From positions 1-50,847 of the forward strand of contig CALGTK010000126.1 in assembly GCA_937904325.1 (NCBI GenBank): 50,847 nucleotides of DNA, written 5' to 3'. The stretch comes from an uncultured Planctomyces sp. Its GTDB lineage: Bacteria; Planctomycetota; Planctomycetia; Planctomycetales; Planctomycetaceae. The notes beneath the pieces are model-generated. The model ran no database searches. It was not told the origin of the DNA and was given only the letters and a program-made list of their open reading frames with translations. The first letter of the stretch is position 1; each line of letters starts with the position of its first letter. The position numbers and the translations under genes were made by a program. Of this stretch, positions 12,721 to 21,946 are shown piece by piece.

Positions 12721-12734
12721 CAGGCATGTGCCTG
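12721..12734. repeat. Perfect inverted repeat CAGGCA-TG-TGCCTG
   Basis: A 14-bp dyad (6-bp arms, 2-bp centre) located 18 bp before the orphan terminator hairpin. It could be a protein-binding site or a small stem in an untranslated RNA. Confidence 0.35.
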
Positions 12735-12752
12735 AACGATTATCCGTATGCC

Positions 12753-12786
12753 TGCCGGATTCGTCGGGTACATCCGGCACTTTTTT
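12753..12786 (+). terminator. Rho-independent terminator on the plus strand with no gene upstream
   Basis: TGCCGGAT (12753-12760) pairs perfectly with ATCCGGCA (12772-12779) across an 11-nt loop, and C then six T follow (12781-12786). The T-tract is only on the plus strand. No plus-strand gene with support lies between 10431 and here, so it may end a small RNA or a lost gene. The gene-free stretch 12533-12897 otherwise holds only the inverted repeat at 12721. Confidence 0.7.
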
Positions 12787-12897
12787 GCCTGTCAGTGACC
12801 GGCGGGCTGTTTTCCGGCAGACGCTTCACTGAATCATCAAGCAGCAACTTCAGCGTCTGTTTCAGCGTCTGGGGAATGTTACAAGCGTGATCGAAGA

Positions 12898-14664
12898 TCA
12901 GTCGCGAACGAACTTACCCGTTGAAGACTTTTTGCGTTCCGACTTTTCGCCCTTCAATTTAACGCCGTCCAGCTTGTCGTTGATTTTCCTTGCTTTTAAT
13001 GCTTCGTAATACGCTTTCAACTTCTCAGGAGAAGCATCCACCTGAGTCGCTTCACGACGCTTTTCGTCCGAGACCGTTTCGATATTCGTTTGCCTCGGCG
13101 GTGAGTTCGTTCCAAACGAAAATGCCGAGCCAGACGACGCTTGAGCTTTGACGAATCCCGAATCCTCGATCGTCTTCATTCGAAGATTCCAGCTATGCAG
13201 CATTCCGAATCGATCGCTGCGCGAGCCGCGAATGATCAGCTGCCAGACTCCCTTCGCACTTTTCCCGTTAAACACACTGAGGCCTGGCTGTCGTTTAAGA
13301 AGTCCTTCCGGAAGAAACGAGTCTTTGAAGGGTGTCCTTGCTTTGGTAATTGAAATGCGTGCCTGATCATCGAAAACGGTCTGATCAAAGTGGTCTCCTC
13401 CGCCGCCCACACTCGAAAACAATTCAATTCGCTGTCCATCTGGGCCGATCAGGTATCCATCAAGATGTTCTACGTGCGAATGAGTAATGGAAAGCTGAAC
13501 GTCCACGTCGCGGATCCGAAAGTCGTCTTCGATTTCAATTTCCGACACGATCGTTCGATATGGAGGCAGCACTTGAGCAGTCTCGTTCCGATAGCCGCCA
13601 GTCGAGGTAGCTCGAAGCACTTCTGACGAGGTCAGCAGACCGTCCTTGTTTACATCCAGCGAGGCAAATTCCTGCCGCTTATCCGTGGTCCAGGTCGTGG
13701 TAAACTCGTGCATGGCCACCTGGCCATCTCGATCAATATCGAGTTCGTAGAACCAGCCGGGTAGACCTTCCGTCAGATCACCAGCCTCATTCTGCATTTG
13801 AGTAACCAGTGCGAACAATTCTTCGCGTGTCAGTTCGCCATCGCGATCGATGTCGACCTGTCCGACAGGAATCCCAAGAGTGTGAACCTCGTTCGGTTCG
13901 AGCCGGCCGTTCTTGTTAACGTCGAAACGCCCCATCAAGCTGGCGGTGAGCCAGTGCTTGTTTCCGCCCTGCCGCCACCACTGCGATCGGTCCTCGCCCT
14001 TTTCGTCATTCGATTTGCGAATCTCGCCGCCTGTTCGTCGAGCCTTCTGAACGAGTTCGCCGGAGTTATCTCTCAGCAGTCGGCGTCGAGCGTAGCGTTG
14101 TCCTAACTCCAATCGACTTAGTCGGCCATCAGCGTTGAGGTCATCCGCAAATGGATTCCGGTGGGTCCACTTTACTTCATCGATTTCTCTGCCATTGATG
14201 AAATTGTCGTCGTTCCTGTCGTAACGTCTCAGCGTCTGGTCGGCTTCGTCCAGATCTTCAAGGGTGTAGGGGTACCGGACTCTGGCAAGGCCAAACACCG
14301 GAACGAGCGGTTGATCTTCATCCGGCCCAAATGGCACGACAGTCCCCCCTCCCTCGGGGCGTACTCGCTCTCCCGCCACCCCATTGGCCAGGGCGTAGTA
14401 GATTCTCGCCGCTTCCTGAAGTTTGTGAATCTCGATGGGACGGTCGAGGTCGAGGCGGCGTTCCCTGGTGATACGTTCCAAATACGGCCTGGCCAGCGTT
14501 GTGATTTCGCCGGGATCGAGCATTCCGTTCTGATTTCGATCGAGCCGCTCCAACGACTCACGCAGTCCAGCTTGTCCAAAAGCCGTTTCAGAGAGCAGGC
14601 CGGAACACAACAGCACGATAGCGCACGGCAGAATCGAAGCCAGCGTCTGCAATCGTGAATTCAT
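12898..14664 (-). CDS. Exported EF-hand repeat protein with C-terminal proprotein-convertase P-domain
   Basis: A 588-residue protein with a signal peptide (hydrophobic run then TAFGQ). It has about seven EF-hand calcium loops, for example DRNQNGMLDPGE, DRNDDNFINGRE, DLNADGRLSRLE, DVNKNGRLEPNE, DIDRDGELTREE, DIDRDGQVAMHE and DVNKDGLLTSSE. A P-domain follows (LSITHSHVEHLDGYLIGPDG, KGVWQLIIRG, LHSWNLRM), a beta-sandwich normally attached to subtilisin-like proteases, but no protease domain is present. The tail is Lys-rich. The ATG at 14664 is preferred because AGGAG lies 7 nt upstream; an earlier ATG at 14706 abuts the stop of the preceding gene. It is 44 bp downstream of the secretin-N-domain gene, so the two are likely co-transcribed. 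A calcium-binding surface or scaffold role is inference. Confidence 0.85.
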   Translation of the reverse strand: MNSRLQTLASILPCAIVLLCSGLLSETAFGQAGLRESLERLDRNQNGMLDPGEITTLARPYLERITRERRLDLDRPIEIHKLQEAARIYYALANGVAGERVRPEGGGTVVPFGPDEDQPLVPVFGLARVRYPYTLEDLDEADQTLRRYDRNDDNFINGREIDEVKWTHRNPFADDLNADGRLSRLELGQRYARRRLLRDNSGELVQKARRTGGEIRKSNDEKGEDRSQWWRQGGNKHWLTASLMGRFDVNKNGRLEPNEVHTLGIPVGQVDIDRDGELTREELFALVTQMQNEAGDLTEGLPGWFYELDIDRDGQVAMHEFTTTWTTDKRQEFASLDVNKDGLLTSSEVLRATSTGGYRNETAQVLPPYRTIVSEIEIEDDFRIRDVDVQLSITHSHVEHLDGYLIGPDGQRIELFSSVGGGGDHFDQTVFDDQARISITKARTPFKDSFLPEGLLKRQPGLSVFNGKSAKGVWQLIIRGSRSDRFGMLHSWNLRMKTIEDSGFVKAQASSGSAFSFGTNSPPRQTNIETVSDEKRREATQVDASPEKLKAYYEALKARKINDKLDGVKLKGEKSERKKSSTGKFVRD

Positions 14665-14708
14665 CAATAGACTCCTGCTGTTTTGCTCGATTTGCAAATT
14701 CATCAACG

Positions 14709-17264
14709 CTATTTCTTTGCCGGCTGCTTCACGCTGCTGGTCGGCCGGACCCCGTCTGAGAAAATTTCCTGCAGAGACTCGATCGCGATTGATTCCGGAA
14801 TTTTGACGAGACGAACAGCCTTCTGACTTCGAGCATCAATGGCTTTTGCAAGCTGCTCAACTTCGCGGAACAAGTGACCGGGCGCCGTGACAATCAGCGA
14901 GTTGCTCGGTTCGTGCACGGCGATCGTCATTTGAGATTCGAGCGTTTTCGCCGGCTGCACGACCAGTTCTTTCTTCGAAGTCGACTTCTTGTCGGTGCTT
15001 TGCTTTGCTGACGGTGGTGCTGGTCGTTGTCCTGATTGAGTTCCACCTGGCTGACCTTGTCCGACTCCGGGAGCACTGCCGGCCACTCGTCCTTCGTAAG
15101 CGCTACGGATAACGTCTGCGACTTCGTTAGCCCGTGAATAAACCAGCTCGATAACATGCGACGTGCCGTAAGTCTCGATTGACGTGATGCTGTTATCTTT
15201 GTCGATGATCTTGAGGTAGCTCTCGACCTGCTCAACATCGCTGGCGGTCCCCTGCACGATCAGCCGATTCAGTCGCGAATCGGCTACCACCGTAATCGAG
15301 CCCGCAATCATCGTTGTCGTGCCCTCGCGGGACGACACCAGACTGCCGAGCAGTGAGTCTGACGAGCTCACAAAGCCGTTCACCAGCGAATCCGAGTCGC
15401 CAAGCAATGAAGCTTCGCCCCCGTCTAACAACTCGGCCAGCATCCAGATCGCATCGTCAGGCCGAGTGTATTTCAGATAAAACACGACGGGCGGAGACGG
15501 AGTTGAGTCAATCGGGCCAGCGATCGTCACCAGATGATCTTCGAACTGGTCGAGTGCCTGCGTGTCTTCTGACTGAATGATCAATCCACGCGGCGTGAAC
15601 TGACAGCGAATCGCGGCTTCCTGGCTTCGAGAATTCCCGGTCAGTAGTTGAGCATTGTCCGCCACCTGGCTGGATCGAGGAGCATCCTCCGAAGAAAACG
15701 GATTTGACTGCGTCGAGTCCTCAGAGACGACGCGTTCGCTGATTTCATCACGCGTGTCGTCAAGTGACGGATAAAGAAATACTGGATTGCTTCGCCAGAA
15801 CTTGACCGAAACCTTGAGCAACCGTTCGCCCTCGCGACCTTTCAGCGGAAGAATGCGAATCCGATCGTTGCTTCCGAGTGTTCTCGACGTACCACTGTCG
15901 AGTTCGGCCACAATCTCTTTGATCTGATCAACTTGATACTTCGTCCCGCGGACGAACAAACGCCGATTGACTGGGTCCGCATCGATTCTGGGAGCACCAC
16001 TGTTCTCGACTCCTTTCATCAGCTCGAAACCCCGCGAATTTCCGTGCCGAGTAAACGCTTCAATTCCGGCCGACTCGCGGCGCTTGCTGTCAGTCAGGTC
16101 GAACATTTCTTCCAGCAGACTGACCACGACATACGGATCGACAGACTTCAGTGGAATGACGGCGAATTCGGCGTCAGAGGCCTGCAACTGCAAAACGGTT
16201 TGCTCAATCTCTTTCTGAATATCCGGCGTTGCAAGAGCGACGATCGTGCCGGCCGTCTCATCCTTTGACAGCCGAACGGTTTCGCCTGCAAGCAAGGTCA
16301 CCAGAACGTCGTATACGGTGTCAACGTTGCCGTTCTTGACGACGTGTGACTTCAGTTCCGCCTCCCCATTCTCCGTCGACAAGCTCTTCTCCGGCTTATC
16401 GATCGCCGTAATCAAACCTTCGACCAGCTTAACTTTATCCTCGATACCCGTGACGAAAATATTCTTACCCTGCAGATCGGCGGAAAGACTCACGTCGATG
16501 CCGATCATCTCGCCCGTGGCCAATCCGAGATGCGGCCTCGCCACCACCAGGATGTCTTCCGCGTCGACGTGCTCCAGCGTGAAACTCTTGACGACCGTCC
16601 CATTGTCGAGTTCATTTGGCTGGAACGCGTCGATGATCGTCTTGACGTTCTTCAGCTTGCGAGCCGTGTCGGTAATCATCAACTGATTCGTCTTGCTGAA
16701 TACCGCCGGAGCCAGCATCAGTTTCAGAGCCGACAACTCGCCCACAGCGTCTTCTGCGTCCAGTTCACCGAGAGCGAAAATGCACTTCACGACGTCGTTA
16801 TCGTTAGCCTGTTGAAGTTGCTCGATCGTGACGAACTTCGCCAGCGAATCTAACTGCTGAAGGCTGCGAGGATCGGCAAGGTTGATCACTGAAAGCAGCT
16901 GGCCGCTTCGAACGAGCGTGAAACCCTGGGGCAGCAGAAACAGGTTCAGTCGATCAAGAGCTTCGTCTGGCGTGAACGAATTTGGATCCGAATACGTGAA
17001 GCTTCCGGTCGGGACATCCCCCACGTGCAGAGCAAGATCGGCAGTGTCTGCAAACCATTTGATAACGTCCCGCCAGGGCATTCCCTCGAACGCAAAATTC
17101 AACGACACCACGTCGTCGTCGATCGTTTCCGGTTTTGCAACGTCTTCGACATCAGCCACCACTTCGATATTCTGACCGACAACCGGCACAGCGGTAAATA
17201 CGACAGCAAAAAGTCCGAGCGTAAACGGTGCCAAAAGGCCATGCTGTATCGAATGGTTCGACAT
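14709..17264 (-). CDS. Exported protein of repeated secretin N-domains without a pore domain
   Basis: An 851-residue protein with a signal peptide ending near VVGQ. An N0/STN-like domain comes first (FAFEGMPWRDVIKWFADTAD). Several secretin N1/NolW-like repeats follow, each a motif such as VKSFTLEHVDAEDILVVARP, FAVIPLKSVDPYVVVSLLEE, VVFYLKYTRPDDAIWMLAEL or HVIELVYSRANEVADVIRSA, then a strand like NRLIVQGTASDVEQVESYL. In GspD or PilQ these domains form the periplasmic ring, but the C-terminal beta-barrel secretin domain is absent here. A Gly/Pro/Ser/Lys-rich linker lies near residues 730-770. The start at 17264 gives a clean signal peptide; an upstream ATG at 17333 would add 23 Arg-rich residues. 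It leads the EF-hand/P-domain gene. A ring-like scaffold in the periplasm is inference. Confidence 0.8.
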   Translation of the reverse strand: MSNHSIQHGLLAPFTLGLFAVVFTAVPVVGQNIEVVADVEDVAKPETIDDDVVSLNFAFEGMPWRDVIKWFADTADLALHVGDVPTGSFTYSDPNSFTPDEALDRLNLFLLPQGFTLVRSGQLLSVINLADPRSLQQLDSLAKFVTIEQLQQANDNDVVKCIFALGELDAEDAVGELSALKLMLAPAVFSKTNQLMITDTARKLKNVKTIIDAFQPNELDNGTVVKSFTLEHVDAEDILVVARPHLGLATGEMIGIDVSLSADLQGKNIFVTGIEDKVKLVEGLITAIDKPEKSLSTENGEAELKSHVVKNGNVDTVYDVLVTLLAGETVRLSKDETAGTIVALATPDIQKEIEQTVLQLQASDAEFAVIPLKSVDPYVVVSLLEEMFDLTDSKRRESAGIEAFTRHGNSRGFELMKGVENSGAPRIDADPVNRRLFVRGTKYQVDQIKEIVAELDSGTSRTLGSNDRIRILPLKGREGERLLKVSVKFWRSNPVFLYPSLDDTRDEISERVVSEDSTQSNPFSSEDAPRSSQVADNAQLLTGNSRSQEAAIRCQFTPRGLIIQSEDTQALDQFEDHLVTIAGPIDSTPSPPVVFYLKYTRPDDAIWMLAELLDGGEASLLGDSDSLVNGFVSSSDSLLGSLVSSREGTTTMIAGSITVVADSRLNRLIVQGTASDVEQVESYLKIIDKDNSITSIETYGTSHVIELVYSRANEVADVIRSAYEGRVAGSAPGVGQGQPGGTQSGQRPAPPSAKQSTDKKSTSKKELVVQPAKTLESQMTIAVHEPSNSLIVTAPGHLFREVEQLAKAIDARSQKAVRLVKIPESIAIESLQEIFSDGVRPTSSVKQPAKK

Positions 17265-17870
17265 GCGAATCCGATATGTAAATCTTGAGGAAAGGAACAA
17301 ACGCAGCCTGAATATCAACCGGCAACGCTGCAAACTTTGGGCGGGAGTCGTCGAGGGAAGTCAGGAGGGAACTGTCGTCGCGCGCGAGAAAATCCGATCA
17401 GACTCAACCCAAAAAACACCCACTACCGTGGACATTATTCTGGTTTCAAGCCGTGTTTCCATTTGTGCTGGGCACAACTATGGCGACTGAATCAGATTCT
17501 ACCATCGAGCAAAATGTGTCCACCAGAGTACTGAAACTGTCGGATAAATCACAATACTCTTATGTAACATTGTGTATGACACAGCCGCAGGAACTACGTG
17601 CAGTCTCAGAAGCGGCTTAATGTGGCTTTTCGTCTCGAACATTCAAATCTGAATGATCTATTCAATCCGAATGATCTATTCAATCTTAAGGTGCGATTCT
17701 CGCTGGATCTGTCAGCATAAATCTGACTGCTGTCGTCGAGCGAGCCACACTCTGCAGGAGCCACTCGATTGCAAGTCGCACGTCATCCGCGAAACTATTT
17801 GTCGCACTCGGGAATCTAACGATCGATAAACATAAAACTACAACCACGCCTTTACACACGGATCAAAAGA
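17265..17870. other. Divergent intergenic region, about 600 bp
   Basis: This region separates the minus-strand secretin-N-domain gene from the plus-strand PVC heme gene. No convincing gene is present; the open frames at 17263-17534 look like shadow. The right half is more AT-rich than its surroundings, as expected for a promoter region, and holds the tandem repeat at 17651-17685. I cannot assign -35/-10 boxes with confidence. Confidence 0.5.
17651..17685. repeat. Two tandem copies of GAATGATCTATTCAATC
   Basis: The 17-mer occurs at 17651-17667 and exactly again at 17669-17685, a period of 18 bp. Each copy contains a dyad (GAAT...ATTC). The copies lie about 190 bp upstream of the PVC heme gene, so they could be operator sites for it. 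Confidence 0.55.
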
Positions 17871-20492
17871 ATGCTCCCACTGACGACTCGATTGAAACCA
17901 GTTCTAGCGTTAGCGCTTGTCGCCACCGTTTGCGTCTCCGCAGCGTCTGCACAGACTGCCAAAGCCAAAAAGCCAAAACCACGACGTCCCGCATCCGTCG
18001 GCCCCGCCATCGGTGGAAACAAAGCAACGCCGGTCGACCGCATCACTGCGGCCAAAGGGTTCAAGGTTGAACTGCTGTATTCAGTGCCTGGCCAGGATCA
18101 GGGCTCGTGGGTCAACCTATGCACCGACGACAAAGGACGACTGCTTGTCAGTAACCAGTTCGGCGGGCTTTATCGGATCACTCCGCCGGCGGCCGGCGAA
18201 GCCGTTCAAGCGACAACCGTTGAGAAAGTCCCGGCGAACATTCGTGGCGTCAACGGAATGGTCTGGGCCTTCGGTGCTCTTTACGTCGGAGTCAATGACT
18301 ACGAACAGAAGATGCCTTCCGGCGTTTACCGAATTTCCGACAGCACCGGCGACGATCAGCTCGACAAGGTCGAAGTCATTCGACACGTCAGCTCTAAGAG
18401 CGATCACGGAGTTCACGCTTTGATCCCGACTCCAGACGGCAAATCACTTTTCCTGATCACAGGTAACAACACAATCCCGCCGGAAATCGCAGACAGCTCA
18501 CCCGTCCGGCAGGTCTGGGGCGAAGATCATCTGCTGCCGAGCTTTCCGGACGGCCGAGGCCACAACCGAGGTGTGCTGGCACCTGGTGGAATTGTTTATC
18601 GATTGACACCAGACGGAAAAACATTCGAAGCCTACGCCTCGGGATTTCGAAACATCTTCGACGGAGCAGTGAACCGCGACGGAGAACTCTTCACCTACGA
18701 TGCTGACATGGAATACGACTTTAATACTCCGTGGTACCGCCCGACTCGAATTTGTCATGTGGTCAGCGGAGCAGAATTCGGCTGGCGCAACGGAGCCGGT
18801 AAACGCCCAGCTTTCTACGCAGACAACATGCCGCCTGTACTCGACATCGGCCCTGGCTCGCCGACGGGAATGACGTTCGGGTACGGAGCAAAGTTCCCAG
18901 CGAAGTATCAGAACGCTCTGTACGCTCTCGACTGGAGCTGGGGTAAACTTTACGCCGTCCACCTGAAGAAAAGCGGTTCGACCTACACCGCGACGAAGGA
19001 AGAGTTCGTCACCGGAGCACCATTACCCATCACCGATGCCATCATCCGTCCGCAGGACGGAGCGATGTACTTCACGATTGGTGGCCGCCGCGTGCAGTCG
19101 GGCCTTTACCGAGTGACCTACGTCGGTGATGAATCGACCGCTCTGGTTCAGGCAAAGCCGTCAAAAAGCAAAGCTCGAGACACTCGCCATAAACTGGAAG
19201 TGTTCCACGGGAAGCAGGATCCGAATGCGATTGACGTCGCATGGCCTTACCTCTCACACAAAGACCGCTTTATCCGAACGGCAGCTCGCACAGCAGTTGA
19301 GCACCAACCGGCAGAAACATGGGCCAGCAAAGCACTCACAGAATCCGACGCCGGGAAACAGGTCGAAGCCCTGCTGGCGTTGAGTCGTGTGGCCGGCGTT
19401 TGCCCGCAGCACCGCAACGATCAAACACCCGCCGTCGACACAGCCATGCGGGACAAGCTGCTGAAGGCTCTGGCCTCAATCGACGCTGCAAGTCTTTCAG
19501 CCAGTCAACAACTGACCTTGGTCCGTACGATTCAAATCGCGCTGAACCGATTCGGTTGGCCGAGCGATCAGATCGTTGAACAGCTCACAGCCAGTCTTGA
19601 TCCGATGTTTCCAGCGAAGACTGCCGAGCTAAACTGGTTGTTGAGCGAAACACTCGCCTATCTACAGGCACCAGGCACAGCTGAAAAAACGATGGAGCTG
19701 ATTGCCGCCGCACCAGCCCAGGAAGAACAGATGCAGTACGCACGTTCGATCCGCATGCTCAAAACAGGCTGGACTCCCAAGTTACGAACCGCGTACTTCG
19801 AGTGGTTCCTGAAAGCGGCCAATTATCGCGGTGGGGCCAGCTTTGCGAAATTTATCGAGTTCATCCGCAACGACGCGGTCGCTTCGCTGAGTGACGCCGA
19901 GAAGGAGTCGATGAAAGAACTTCTGGCAAAGAAGGCCGAGCGAAAATCGGCACTCGAAAACCTGGGCGAAGTTTTCAAGGGCCGTGAGGCGAAGAAGTGG
20001 ACACTCGAAGAACTCTCGGCAGCAGCGAAGACTGACCTGAAAAAGAGAAACTTCGCTAACGGTCGAAAAATGTTTGCAGCAGCCGGTTGTTACGCCTGTC
20101 ACCGGTTCGACAATCAGGGTGGCATGACAGGACCGGATCTGACGTCAGCCGGTCGACGATACTCGTCGCACGATTTGCTCGACCAGGTCATCAACCCGAG
20201 CAAAGTGATCAACGAGCAGTTTTCGGCCGTCACCGTCGTGACTGACGCTGGGCTCGTTCACACTGGCGTCGTCGTCAACTTGAACGGCGACTCGATGACG
20301 TTGAACACGGACCTGACCGATCCTAACAAACGAGTCAACATCGACCGTAAGACGATCGACAATTTGATCGTGTCAAAAACGTCGCCCATGCCTACCAGCC
20401 TGTTCGATCGACTGACGAAGGATGAAATTCTGGATCTGATTGCCTATCTCATCAGCGGCGGAGATCAGAAGCACGAGTTCTTTGCGAAGTGA
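17871..20492 (+). CDS. PVC-type exported propeller / c-type heme-binding protein
   Basis: An 873-residue exported protein. The signal peptide ends at ASAQ. A six-bladed-propeller-like domain (about 50-430) resembles the planctomycete membrane-bound dehydrogenase family (GLYRITPP, PDGKSLFLITGN, APGGIVYRLTPDGKTFEAYASGFRN). A helical HEAT-like middle follows, then a C-terminal cytochrome c domain with heme motif CYACH, cysteines 740 and 743 and His744, and a later Met-rich strand that could supply the second ligand (SKTSPMP). It begins a run of plus-strand redox genes, and the order suggests it serves the same process as the DUF1592/DUF1552 genes, though a hairpin separates them. The substrate is unknown; sugar or alcohol oxidation is a guess from propeller relatives. 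Confidence 0.85.
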   Translation: MLPLTTRLKPVLALALVATVCVSAASAQTAKAKKPKPRRPASVGPAIGGNKATPVDRITAAKGFKVELLYSVPGQDQGSWVNLCTDDKGRLLVSNQFGGLYRITPPAAGEAVQATTVEKVPANIRGVNGMVWAFGALYVGVNDYEQKMPSGVYRISDSTGDDQLDKVEVIRHVSSKSDHGVHALIPTPDGKSLFLITGNNTIPPEIADSSPVRQVWGEDHLLPSFPDGRGHNRGVLAPGGIVYRLTPDGKTFEAYASGFRNIFDGAVNRDGELFTYDADMEYDFNTPWYRPTRICHVVSGAEFGWRNGAGKRPAFYADNMPPVLDIGPGSPTGMTFGYGAKFPAKYQNALYALDWSWGKLYAVHLKKSGSTYTATKEEFVTGAPLPITDAIIRPQDGAMYFTIGGRRVQSGLYRVTYVGDESTALVQAKPSKSKARDTRHKLEVFHGKQDPNAIDVAWPYLSHKDRFIRTAARTAVEHQPAETWASKALTESDAGKQVEALLALSRVAGVCPQHRNDQTPAVDTAMRDKLLKALASIDAASLSASQQLTLVRTIQIALNRFGWPSDQIVEQLTASLDPMFPAKTAELNWLLSETLAYLQAPGTAEKTMELIAAAPAQEEQMQYARSIRMLKTGWTPKLRTAYFEWFLKAANYRGGASFAKFIEFIRNDAVASLSDAEKESMKELLAKKAERKSALENLGEVFKGREAKKWTLEELSAAAKTDLKKRNFANGRKMFAAAGCYACHRFDNQGGMTGPDLTSAGRRYSSHDLLDQVINPSKVINEQFSAVTVVTDAGLVHTGVVVNLNGDSMTLNTDLTDPNKRVNIDRKTIDNLIVSKTSPMPTSLFDRLTKDEILDLIAYLISGGDQKHEFFAK

Positions 20493-20538
20493 TGTTTCGA
20501 CGACTTCCGGGCGAAGAGATTCAATCAGGCTTCTAACG

Positions 20539-20575
20539 GACGACAGGCTGCGTCCAGCGTGGCCAGCCTGTTGTC
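20539..20575 (+). terminator. Long stem-loop between the PVC heme gene and DUF1552
   Basis: GACGACAGGCTG (20539-20550) pairs with CAGCCTGTTGTC (20564-20575) over 12 bp with one G-T wobble and a 13-nt loop. No T-tract follows. It may end or process the upstream transcript before the DUF1552 gene at 20678. Confidence 0.5.
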
Positions 20576-20677
20576 TAAATAGGTAAATCGCATAGAGCGA
20601 ACGCAAGTCGTCAACTGAGTCCCTTTGCCATGGAAGGCTTCGATGTCAGTTCGCCTGAAACCTTTGAGGGCAACACG

Positions 20678-21946
20678 ATGAAACGCACGACCTCAAGCAG
20701 CCGGCGACGGTTTCTACAGAGCACTTTGGGCACTCTGGCCATCCCCGTGCTTCCGTCACTGGCCGGAGCTGCTCCACTTCAGGCTCCGAAGCGGCTTGTT
20801 TGTGCAGGAACTCAACTGGGCTGGTACAAGCCCGCGTTCTTTGCAAGCAATAAGGAAGATGCTCGACTGCTCCGCCCGTTTGACGAGGCGGGGCTTAAGA
20901 ATGACCTCACAACAATCTCAGGCCTCGACCATAAAGGGCCGACTGGCAACGGGCACGCTCTGGTCTACACGCTTTACACCGGCCAGGTGCTTCGCAGCAT
21001 TTCACTGGACCAGTATGTCGCTCCGACGCTGGGAAGAGGCGCACGGTACGAGTCGCTTCAACTCTGTGCCGGCGAGCAGCGTTTCAACGCTCCGCTTTCT
21101 CTGAATCGAAACGGGATTCCGCTGCCGCCAATTATTCGCCCCAGCGTGATGTACTCAAAGATTTTCGGAGGCGACGCAGCCAGCCTCGAACGGCAACAGT
21201 ACCTGCTCGACTCCGGCCGCAGCCTGCTGGACCAGGCAGTTGAAGATGCACGCCGGCTGGGGCACAGCATCAGTCGCGACGACAAAGCGAAACTGGACGA
21301 GTACCTGACATCAGTTCGTGATGTCGAGAAGAAACTTGCGCGCCGTCGAGACTGGCTTGATAAACCGTATGCGAAGCCCGATACAACGTTCAGTCTGCCC
21401 GAAGAAGAGAACGTCGCCCACTCGATGATGATTCAAAACGAGGATCTGATGTGGGACCTCATGGCTCTGGCCGTGAAGAATGATTCGTGTCGAGTGTTCT
21501 CTCTGACAATCCCGCTCGCGGACGGGGCCCTCATGCTCAACGAACAACTAATGAAGTCCGGCTATCACAACCTTTCCCACCACGGAAACAAGAAGGACAA
21601 AGTCGATTCGCTAGTTGCGATCGAAACAGCCCACATGGCAGGAGCAGCCAGATTCCTGAACGCACTCAAAGAAACAACCGACGTGGACGGCAGCCGCATG
21701 CTCAACAACACGACGCTGCTGACAGGCAGCGCGATGGCCGATGCGGCAAAGCACCGGCGAGTCGATTTTCCATTGATGATTGCGGGCGGCGGTTATCGCC
21801 ACCAGCGTCACATCGACTGCGGATCGAAACACGAGCACAAAAACGAAATGGCCTGCGACCTGTTCGTCACCGTTCTTCAGCAGCTTGGGTTCGAGACAGA
21901 CTCGTTCGCTACCAGCCAGTCGAATCTCAACGGAGCTCTCCTGTGA
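20678..21946 (+). CDS. DUF1552 (HXXSHH) protein with Tat-like signal, copy A
   Basis: A 422-residue planctomycete-type DUF1552 protein. The N-terminus SSSRRRFLQSTLG with a hydrophobic run resembles a Tat signal, implying folded export across the inner membrane. The family motif HXXSHH is present as HNLSHH at 297-302, and the C-terminus has the usual LLTGSAMADAAKH and IAGGGYRHQRH segments. The ATG at 20678 has GAGG (20666-20669) 8 nt upstream; 16 extra codons are open before it. The stop codon overlaps the GTG start of the next gene (GTGA), indicating translational coupling with a DUF1592 cytochrome. The biochemical function of DUF1552 is unknown; a metal or redox role beside the cytochrome is inferred from constant pairing. 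Confidence 0.9.
   Translation: MKRTTSSSRRRFLQSTLGTLAIPVLPSLAGAAPLQAPKRLVCAGTQLGWYKPAFFASNKEDARLLRPFDEAGLKNDLTTISGLDHKGPTGNGHALVYTLYTGQVLRSISLDQYVAPTLGRGARYESLQLCAGEQRFNAPLSLNRNGIPLPPIIRPSVMYSKIFGGDAASLERQQYLLDSGRSLLDQAVEDARRLGHSISRDDKAKLDEYLTSVRDVEKKLARRRDWLDKPYAKPDTTFSLPEEENVAHSMMIQNEDLMWDLMALAVKNDSCRVFSLTIPLADGALMLNEQLMKSGYHNLSHHGNKKDKVDSLVAIETAHMAGAARFLNALKETTDVDGSRMLNNTTLLTGSAMADAAKHRRVDFPLMIAGGGYRHQRHIDCGSKHEHKNEMACDLFVTVLQQLGFETDSFATSQSNLNGALL

Noticed and set aside
12627-12890. 87-codon plus-strand frame before the orphan terminator
   Set aside because: Runs through the terminator hairpin and has no recognisable sequence; more likely noncoding.
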